Positions 56,555-64,000 of a stretch of 64,000 bases of DNA are shown here, piece by piece. The notes beneath the pieces were generated by a model that did not search any database, was not told the origin of the DNA, and saw only the letters and a list, made by a program, of their open reading frames with translations. Source of the stretch: Piliocolobus tephrosceles (lineage: Eukaryota; Chordata; Mammalia; Primates; Cercopithecidae); assembly GCF_002776525.5 (NCBI RefSeq), contig NC_045453.1, forward strand, positions 35,457,992 through 35,521,991. Direction: 5' to 3'. The first letter of the stretch is position 1, and every line of letters starts with the position of its first letter. A program made the position numbers and the translations under genes.

Positions 56555-57472
56555 AGTTTTTTTAATAGTAGCCATCCTAATAGATTTGAGGTGGCATCTC
56601 ATTGTGGGTTAGATTTGCATTTCTCCAGTGATTTATGATTAATGATGAATACCATCTTTCGTGTGCTTGTTGACCATTTGTATCTTCTTTGGAGAAATAT
56701 CTGAGTCCTTTGCCCATTTTTGAATTGGATTGTTTGTTTTCATGTTGAGTTTTAAGAGTTATACTCTTGAGGTTAACTCATTATCAGATGTGATTTGCAA
56801 ATATTTTCTCCCTTTCTGTGTGCCGACTTCCACTCTCCCGATGGCATCCTTTGACACACAGAAATGTAGTGTTTATGTTGTTCAATTTATCTACTTTTTT
56901 CTTTTGTGACCTGTGCTTTTGGTGTCATACCCAAGAAATCATTGCCAGACTCAATGTTGTGAAGTCATTATGTTTTCTCCCAGGAGTTTCATGGTTTTAG
57001 TTCTTATGTTCAGGTCTTTAATCCACTTCAAGTCGATTGTTGTATATGGTGTGAGGGGAGGATCCACCTTCGTATAAATGGATGTCCCGTTTTCCTAACA
57101 CCCTTTGTTGAATAGACTGTCCTTTCCCCACTGAATGGTCTTGTTGAAGATCACTTGACCATAAAGGTGAGGGTTCGTTTCTGGGATTTCTAGTGTATTC
57201 CCTTGGTCTATTTGTCTCTCTTTAAGCCAGCACAACACTGTAACTTTGTAGTAAGTTTTGAAATCAAGAAGCATAAGACCTCCAACTTTATTTTCTTACA
57301 AGATTGTTTTGGCTGCCCAGGATCCTTTGAGATTTCATATGAATTGTAGGATAGAATTTTCTATTTCTGCAAAAAGCATTCTTGAAATTTGATAGGGATT
57401 GAATCTGTAGAGGGCTTTGGGTAGTACTGACACCGTAACAATATTAAGCCTTCCAATCCATGAACATGGGAT
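56555..57472 (-). mobile_element. Antisense L1 3'-region fragment
   Basis: Plus-strand text such as 'atagtagccatcctaataga', 'ggcatctcattgtgggttag', 'atttgcaaatattttctccc', 'ggtgtcatacccaagaaatc', 'aacaatattaagccttccaa' runs in L1M antisense order. It ends at 'catgaacatggg', where the minisatellite begins. Confidence 0.9.
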
Positions 57473-57700
57473 GTCTCCCTGCACCTCCCTCAGGCCGTGT
57501 GTCTCTTTCTCTGAGGCCATTATCTCTCTGTCTCTGAGGCCATGTTTCTGTCTCTGAGCCAGCGTCTACCTCCCTGAGCCCATGTCTCTCCCTCTCTGAG
57601 CCTGTGTCCTGTCTCTGAGCCTGTGTCTCCCTCCCCAAGCCCATGTCTCTCCCTCTCTGAGCCCATGTCCTATCTCTGAGCCCACGTCTCTGTGCCTCAG
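57473..57700 (+). repeat. Degenerate ~20-bp minisatellite forming the exon 3 acceptor tract
   Basis: About ten imperfect units of 19-24 bp with the core tctctgagcccatgtc run from the L1 end right to the acceptor AG at 57699-57700. The tract supplies all of the polypyrimidine region. Nearly every unit contains a GAG, the nearest 20 nt before the true AG. The first unit carries ccctcaggccgtg at 57487-57499, which resembles the real junction gcctcag|gtgcagtg. Confidence 0.9.
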
Positions 57701-57791
57701 GTGCAGTGGTCATCGCCTTTGTGGTCTGCTGGCTGCCCTACCACGTGCGGCGCCTCATGTTCTGCTACATTTCGGACGAGCAGTGGACTCC
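57701..57791 (+). CDS. NTSR1: Neurotensin receptor type 1, coding exon 3 (residues 306-336)
   Basis: Third coding exon, 91 nt, starting with GT to complete R306 and ending CC|GTGAGT in phase 2 inside P336. It encodes TM6 with the toggle switch C315-W316-L317-P318 (CWxP) and the start of ECL3. R322 and R323 correspond to the arginines that contact neurotensin in the solved receptor structures, and W334 lies in the adjacent loop; these assignments come from family alignment in memory. The acceptor is TGTGCCTCAG, fed by a minisatellite rather than an ordinary pyrimidine tract. Confidence 0.97.
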
Positions 57792-59097
57792 GTGAGTACT
57801 GGGAGGTTGGGTGCTGGACAAGTAAGTGCTCCCAAAACAGAGGGCGGGTGTGGCAGGCACTGCTGAGAGGACCCACTCAGGACAGGGGTGTGGTGTGTCC
57901 CCCGGTGACCCCCTGGGCAGGGGTGTGCTGTGACTGGGGCCGGGAGAAGGCCTTGGAGGGATAGGTTCAGGGCAGGGACTGTGCAGGCCAGTCTGGTGCA
58001 GAGAAGGCAAAGTCGGTCCTAAGAGAGATGGCCCAGGCAGTTTCCCGAAGGCGTAAAGAGAGACATCCCTGGCTCTGCTGGGGACATGGTGGGGGTGTCG
58101 CCTCCTCATATGGCAGCTGTCAGAGCCCCAAGGCCACCCAGGTTGGACCCACAGGGCTCAGCCTGGAGTTATACTCAGGGCTGTGACTTATCGCAGCAAG
58201 AGCTGCAATACTGACAAACTTGGCTTATACAGCAAAGTCAGCAAAGGAAAAAGACACACGGAGTGGGGTCAGGGGAGACCAGATGCGGTGTCCAGGGCCC
58301 CTCCCAGAGGAGCCTCACGGGACGATGTGGGGGCCGACCACAGGGGCACCCACTGCCTGGCAAAACCCCTACTGTTTGCACCAACAGTTCAGGTGCAGGG
58401 AGCCCCTCTCATCCAAAAATGGCAGAGCCTTCCCAAATCCAAAGCCCCAGGCGCCAGCCAGAGGCCAGCCTTGCCAGCTGGCCGTCCTGAGATGGCAGCT
58501 TGGGACCTCCTTGTGAGCCGTTTCCTGTGCAGTGGGGCTGCCAGATTCCAGAATAACAGGTTCCTTCCAGTGACAACCCTGGGGAGGGTGCACCTAGGAC
58601 CAGTGAGGGGAGAAGGCACAGGCAACAGAGTGCGGCCACCGCAAAAGCTTCTGAAACTCAGGACTGCCTGGTGGTAATTGAGCTGCCTGGTGAGGGAGGA
58701 GGGCAAGGTGTGTGGCTGCTGGGGAGGCGTGGAGGGGGTTCCTGCCCTGGCTGTTTGGTTAGGCCAGGACCAGCCGAGCCCTGGACCCTTGGATGCACAG
58801 AGCTGCGAAGGGCAATGCAGGCAGCTGCAGGGAGAGGCAGGGATGGACAAGCAGAGCCCACGCTCCGCCTAAAGAAGCCCAGGCTGGGCAGGAGCACAAC
58901 CAGAACTTGCAGCTGCTCAGGAGAAGCCACACCCTGGAGTTTGTTGTGAAATGTCTCCATGCGCAACCATTCTCAAGTGGTGTTTTAATTAGCATCTGAG
59001 CCACCACATCCCTCGGCCACTGTGGCCCCGGCTCTCACCCCCGCCTTGGGGCCCTCAAGAGCTCTGTCTGGGGTCTGAATGCCTCCTCTCCCCGCAG
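57792..59097 (+). other. NTSR1: NTSR1 intron 3
   Basis: A 1,306-bp phase-2 intron with donor GTGAGT and acceptor TCCCCGCAG. No Alu or L1 is recognised. Antisense and sense open frames of about 150 codons inside it have no domain content. Confidence 0.95.
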
Positions 59098-59347
59098 GTT
59101 CCTCTACGACTTCTACCACTACTTCTACATGGTGACCAACGCACTCTTCTACGTCAGCTCCACCATCAACCCCATCCTGTACAACCTCGTCTCGGCCAAC
59201 TTCCGCCACATCTTCTTGGCCACACTGGCCTGCCTCTGCCCTGTGTGGCGGCGTAGGAGGAAGAGGCCAACCTTCTCAAGGAAGGCTAACAGCGTGTCCA
59301 GCAACCACACCCTGTCCAGCAATGCCACCCGCGAGACGCTGTACTAG
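59098..59347 (+). CDS. NTSR1: Neurotensin receptor type 1, coding exon 4 (residues 336-418 and stop)
   Basis: Last coding exon; 250 nt of coding sequence ending TAC TAG at 59345-59347. It encodes TM7, including Y342 and Y346 on the ligand side and the N360-P361-x-x-Y364 motif, then helix 8 and the tail. C381 and C383 are the expected palmitoylation pair. R387-R392 form a basic run, and the Ser/Thr-rich end (S401-T416) is the usual GRK/arrestin region. The total over all four exons is 714+202+91+250 = 1,257 nt, exactly 418 codons plus stop, the known human length. Confidence 0.98.
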
Positions 59348-60739
59348 GCTCTGCGCCCCAGGCCGTGTCCAGGAGGAGCCTGGCCATGAGTCCTTGCCCC
59401 CGATAAACAGAGCAGCCCCCACCCGGGAGCCTTGATGGGGGTCGGGCAGAGGCCAGCCTGTGCTGGAGTCTGAGGCCTGGGACCTCCCTTCCACCCTCCA
59501 ACCCCTGTTTCTCATCCGCGTCTCCCGGGCCTGTCCCCAACTCCTCCCCAGCCCTCCCCCATCTCCTCTTTGAAAGCCAGAACAAGAGAGCGCTCCTCTC
59601 CCAGATAGGAAAAGGGCCTCTCACAAGGAGAAATTAGTGTGCAGCCAAAGGCCGTTTTCTTTGTTCCGGGACTAATGGATGGTTCCAGAGAAGGAAATGA
59701 AAGGTGCTGTGTGGGGCTGGGCCTCTGGTGTCTGGGCTGCTGTTCCCATGTCCACATCTCTGAGGCCTGCACCCCCTCTGTCTAGCTCGGGGAGTCCAGC
59801 CCCAGTCCCACAGGCTCTGTGCCTTTGCGCGTTGCCTGCAGACCCTGCCATGCAGACGCCCCCCTCCCTCAGGCAGTTCCAAGAAAGCTCCCTGACTCTC
59901 CCCTTCGGGCCTGGCAAGCTGGGGGCCACTGCTGGGGCCAGGGTGTCCCTCCCACCACCCTTGCCGCAGGCAGCCGTAGTCCCCAGAAGGACCCAAAAAG
60001 GACAAAAATGGGTTGACCTGGAATCGCCCAGACCTCAGCCTCCCCTCCTCCCTCCCATCTTCACCCAGGCCAAGGCCCAGGGGCTCTGCCGGGACACCAA
60101 GTGGGAGGGGGCTCAGGCCTCAGCCTCACGATCTTTAGCTGTGGCCTCTCGGGCTCCACAGAAGGGATCAGGGGCCTGGTCTCCCGCACCTGCCCACGTG
60201 GCCATGGCCGCGATGGGGTGCGCATTCCGTGTGCTCTGCTTGTGGCTGTGCAGGCTGACGTCTGGCAGCCATGCCCAGAGCTGACTTCAGGGTGGGGCCT
60301 TGAAAAAGGGAATGTGGGACAGGGGCGATGGTGCCTGGTCCCTGAGTAAGACGCCAGGTCCCAGGAACTCAGGCTTCAGGTGAGAAGGAGCGGTGTGTCC
60401 AGGCATCGCTGGCCGGCAGCCCTGGGCTGAGGCACAGACTCATTTGTCACCCTCTGCTGGCGGCAGCCCTAGCCCCAGCCTCCAAGCAGTTGAAAAGGCT
60501 GGCGCCTCCTTGGTCTCTAGGATCCAGGCTCCACAGAGGACAGGACTGGCCAGGCCCTGGCTTAAGAAGGTTGCCTGAGCCCAACAGAAGACATTCCCAG
60601 GAGAAGCGGCCGGGACCAGCCAGGAGCTGGGAGCCACAGGAAGCAAAAGTCAGCCTTTTCTTCAAAGGATTTCCATGTCTCGGAGCAGCCTTTGCCCAGG
60701 GGAAATGGGCTCTGGGCAGGCTGCCTGCACCGGCCACGT

Positions 60740-60860
60740 GGACCCGGGACCCGGACACCTGATCTTGGGCTGTGTTCAGCCACTTTGCCTTCTCCAGACT
60801 CAGTTTCCCTGTCTGTGAAATGAGAGTTGAATGCTACAGTATCTGCAGTCACTTGGATCC
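60740..60860 (+). repeat. MIR-like fragment within the 3' UTR
   Basis: 'ccttctccagactcagtttc', 'cctgtctgtgaaatgagagt' match the MIR 'tgcctcagtttcctcatctgtaaaatggg' core. Exapted only in the sense of being transcribed; no function is implied. Confidence 0.55.
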
Positions 60861-61805
60861 GGCTGTTGAGTTGACGGGTTCCTTGAGCCCCACAAAATCC
60901 CTCTCCAACCACAGGACCCTTCGGCTCACCAAGAACAGGGCCCGGGGGAGTCAGGCCCATTCGCTGCACTTCCTGTCAAACCTTGCCTCCCACAAGCCTG
61001 GTCGTCAGCCAGGCAGCCCTCCCGGCGACTGAGGGCCACCAACCCCAGGGAAACAGAGGGACCTTCCTCCCCCGCAGAGCTCCCACGACATGGTCTGCTC
61101 TGGGCAGAGGAGCTTTGCTGCCAGCCAGGGGGGTCCAGAGGCCAGTGCAGCCCCTACCCCTGCTCAGGAGTGTCAGGAGTGGGCTCAGAGTTTAGCAAAT
61201 GCTAAGGCCCCTCAGGCTGGGCTCTGAACACGGACCTGGACTTGGAGCCAAACAGGGGAGCCTCAGACCCTTCTCTGGGGCTCCTGGACCTTGGGCCATA
61301 ATTTCTGAGCCTCGGTTTTCCCGTCTAAGAAATAGGTGTGGTCGTTCCACCCTCTCACCTGGATGGGACTGTCCTGGAGGACACGCCCTGGAACAGACAG
61401 AACGGTGTCTCTCAGGATGGTGCTCTGAGAAAGGGCAACGTGGATGCCCCACTGCCCCAGACCCTCGGCAGACGCGGGATCTCCAGGGCGGAGTCTGTGA
61501 CTATGACTGTGACTGAAGTTGGCTTTTCCTATTGATGTCTTTGTGCTCCTCTCTGTGCACTTGCTGTAGGTAGGGACGCGTGTCCACGCACCACAGACAC
61601 ACCCACGGCACCTGATCCCGTATCATTAGCTTGTGGCCAGGTCACGATGTGTGCCCAGAAGCTGGCCCTGCCTGCCATGAGTGCATCGGCCATGGAGTCT
61701 GGAGCCCCCTGAGCCACCCCCGGTGATAACGCAGCCCCATAGCTCAAACGCCCACCCCCACTCCCACCGTCTGCAGTTGACGAAAACAAACCCCCTGTAT
61801 CTCTC

Positions 61806-61811
61806 AATAAA
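61806..61811 (+). terminator. NTSR1: NTSR1 polyadenylation signal AATAAA
   Basis: Canonical hexamer followed within about 30 nt by a G/T-rich stretch (gtcctggatgtggacttgag, then tgttgag), the usual downstream element. Its distance from the coding end gives a transcript near 4.1 kb, in line with the known mRNA. Confidence 0.85.
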
Positions 61812-61830
61812 GGTGTCCGAAGGGTCCTGG

Positions 61831-64000
61831 ATGTGGACTTGAGTGTTGAGGGCCTGCATGTGCCTACCCACTCATTCATTCGCTCACTCATTCATTCAGA
61901 CTCGCACCGACACAGCCAGCCTGCACTGGGCCTCTTGCCAAACACTACAGGGCTTTGGCCCCAGAGGCTGGCGGGCGGGGGCGCCAGGATCCCTCTGCTC
62001 ACAGCCCACCCACCCTCCCTAATTCTTCAAGGAGCAGTGGACCTCCTACAGGGCCTAGTGACCACTGAGGGGCCTGTGCGGGCAAGTCCTCACCATCTCC
62101 TGAGCTTCAGTCTCCTGATCTGTGAGCTGGACACAGAGGAGGCTCAGTGAAGTGGGGAGCCCGGGGTCCCGTGACCGCTCAGGTCAGATCTCCATGGCCC
62201 CCTCTAGCCAACCAAGGGGTCCTGTGGTTGGCGGGGTCATGGCCCCGTCAAGGCATTAGCAGTGGACAGATAGGCCTGGGTGCAGTACCGAGCCTCTGGC
62301 CTGGGCCCAACCCTGTGCAGGCCACTGAGGAGACAGAAGATGCAGCTGAACCCTCACCCCAGGACTTCTGCTCTAAAAATGAGGGTTCCCAGGCACCTCC
62401 CAGACCCACCGTTTCCGATTCTCCCCTGCCAAGGCCCTGGTCATTCTACATCCCTGGATGGGTGACTCTGGCTCTCTGCTGTGCTCCTTCTTAGGGCACC
62501 AACAGCTTTTCTCCTGCTTGCCTGAGCCTGAGCCACAAGAGGCTGGTGACAGCAGAGTCTGCAGGGTGGGGCCCTGGAGTCTTTCTCACAAGCTTCCTGG
62601 ACCTCAGGATTAGGCGTGCTAGGCTCACCCTGTGGAGCTCAGCAAAAGAAGCATTTGCTTGGGCTTGAACAGTCCAGGAAGGCTGCCTGGAGGAGGAGGC
62701 AGGTGGGCCGGTGGGAGGCAGAGCCTGAGCAAGGGAGAGTGCAGGAGTCAGGGGTCTCCCCAGGGACATGAGGGGCTCAGAGTGGCTGGAGAGGAGAAGG
62801 ACAGGTGCTAGGGGAGCAGCAGGGGAGGGAGAAGGCGGGTCGGGAGCATGAGGGATTTGAGCTCCCATAGAGGGGCTGAGTAGGGCCCTGGCGGGAGGCA
62901 GAGGGGAGGAGCCTTGGGGCCCCCGTGGTCAGGAGACTGCCGTGGTTCCTGGCTCCTAGTGGCAGGGAGCACCCCTTTCTGAGGGGGTCCTCTTGGCCAT
63001 CTTCAGCAGCCCTGGCCCTGCCTGTCCCTCCCTGCAGCACTTAGAGATTCTCTACGTGTTGTTTTCCTGTGCCTGGGGGCTCAGGACTCCTTCCTTCGGG
63101 GGCAGTCAGCTGGCAGCAGGGCTGGGAGGGGTCTGGGTGAGGGTGGGGAGATAAGCTATAACCCTGATCGTCTCATGGGGTCTTGGCACGTGCTGCCAGG
63201 CCCCTCCCTCCCAGCACCCAGCACACACCTTCACCTGCCCTCCCAAGGGGCGCTGCCCTAGATCCCCACCAGGCTCAGCCTGTCCTTGTCTGTGCTAAAG
63301 TGTTAGTGGCCACAGCATCTCCTGGTAACAAAGATCCCCCCACCTTAACCCAAAGGACAGCAAAACCACAGGGCAGCCCCACCCACCCCAGGGGCATGGT
63401 GCCACCTTCCTCTCCATGCCGCACCTGCCCAGCTCGGAGGGGGATGGCTGGAGAGAGGACTCCTGGGCCCCTGAATCGGAAGAGGCTGCCGGGTCTCTGG
63501 GAAGACCCTGTCACCCAACAGCTGCTCTGTCCACGAAGCCTTAAATCCGACAGAGGAAAGCCCAGAGCCAGGAGGAGGCCGGATGGGGGCAAGGAGAGCC
63601 TGCTGCCCTGGGGTCCCCCTTCCCCTCGGCTGGGAGTGGTCACAAGGTGGGCACGGGGAGAGGGCACTCACCATGTGGAGCCCTTGGGGGGCCTGCGTTG
63701 TGCACCCAGAGGCTGAGTGGCGAGCGTTGGGTGAAGAGGGGATGCCAGCTCTTCCCTCTTCCCCAGGCAGCACAGCACAGCCGTGAGGGCACAGGTGCCG
63801 ACGCACAGGGTCCTGGGCTGGACTCCAGCTCTGCCACTGTGAGCTGGGACGTGGGATAAGGTGGAAGTTAGCACTCAGGGCCCTGCCCGCAGGACCAAGG
63901 TTGGCCCCGCCAGGGGAGCTGGGAGGGAGGCGGAGGCTGCCTTCCTTGGCGTCGGGCCTTGGCGGCCAGGCCAGTGTCCCTCCTGGCCCAGAGTGGCACC
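61831..64000. other. 3' flanking region, no gene seen
   Basis: About 2.2 kb after the poly(A) site. Contains a short (CATT)n-type run at about 61.87-61.90 kb and MIR-like words near 62.1 and 63.8 kb. Open frames up to 177 codons lack recognisable domains. Confidence 0.6.

Larger units (their letters stand above)
55866..57700 (+). other. NTSR1: NTSR1 intron 2
   Basis: A 1,835-bp phase-1 intron. If retained, translation reads R306, T307, then TAA at 55871-55873, so retained transcripts stop at once after ICL3. From about 56030 on, the intron is mostly repeat: a pyrimidine tract, an antisense L1, then a minisatellite that reaches the acceptor. Confidence 0.95.
59348..61830 (+). other. NTSR1: NTSR1 3' UTR (end approximate)
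   Basis: About 2.5 kb from the stop to just past AATAAA at 61806. I find no earlier AATAAA or ATTAAA in this stretch, so a single major poly(A) site is likely. No dense AUUUA cluster is seen. Two MIR-like pieces lie inside (about 60.74-60.86 and 61.28-61.35 kb). The cleavage point is inferred. Confidence 0.8.

Noticed and set aside
57444..57713. Repetitive Arg/Glu/Gly-rich antisense frame at the exon 3 boundary
   Set aside because: It is the antisense translation of the acceptor minisatellite and has no gene context.
1..64000. Search for tRNA, rRNA, snRNA, snoRNA or microRNA genes
   Set aside because: No tRNA A/B-box pair with cloverleaf, no snRNA-like block and no clear long hairpin was found by eye outside Alu and MIR elements, whose Pol III box remnants explain the weak hits. 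A covariance-model scan would be decisive.

Overview
The window is primate, almost certainly human, nuclear DNA: 64 kb dense in Alu, L1, MIR, L2 and MaLR repeats, with one spliced protein-coding gene. The four coding exons join in frame into a 418-residue protein that I recognise as the high-affinity neurotensin receptor NTSR1, a class A GPCR on the plus strand (human 20q13.33). The species call rests on the protein matching human NTSR1 as I remember it and on AluY-like elements; a great ape could not be excluded by eye.

Layout. Positions 1-7.8 kb are 5' flanking DNA with only scattered old repeats. A CpG island spans roughly 7.85-9.3 kb and holds a TATA-less promoter, the 5' UTR and exon 1 (ATG at 8592, donor after 9305). 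Intron 1 is about 46.4 kb (9306-55663). It contains an antisense L1 block (17.7-23.6 kb), a second antisense L1 carrying three Alus (31.6-34.7 kb), a THE1/MST-type solo LTR (38.66-39.02 kb), a repeat-poor stretch (39-45.8 kb), a GGAA microsatellite with a 10-N gap (46.4 kb), and a sense-strand L1 (48.1-52.3 kb) containing a 45-bp minisatellite, an MLT1A-like LTR and two Alus. Exon 2 (55664-55865), intron 2 (largely repeats), exon 3 (57701-57791), intron 3 and exon 4 (59098 to the stop at 59347) follow. A 3' UTR of about 2.5 kb ends near the only AATAAA, at 61806. The last 2.2 kb is 3' flank.

How the parts work together. Exon 1 encodes the glycosylated N-terminus, TM1-TM4 and ECL2. Exon 2 encodes most of TM5 and ICL3, exon 3 TM6, and exon 4 TM7 plus the palmitoylated, phosphorylatable tail. 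All class A landmarks are intact (N81, D112, C141-C224, E165-R166-Y167, W316-x-P318, N360-P361-x-x-Y364), so the allele looks functional.

I found no undescribed gene system, CRISPR array, RNA gene or second protein-coding gene. The most interesting non-standard structures are a degenerate minisatellite that forms the exon 3 splice-acceptor tract, a 4-nt tandem donor at exon 2, and an in-frame 45-bp, seven-copy minisatellite grown inside a dead L1 ORF2. All repeat-family names are by-eye matches to consensus sequences I remember; no search was run.
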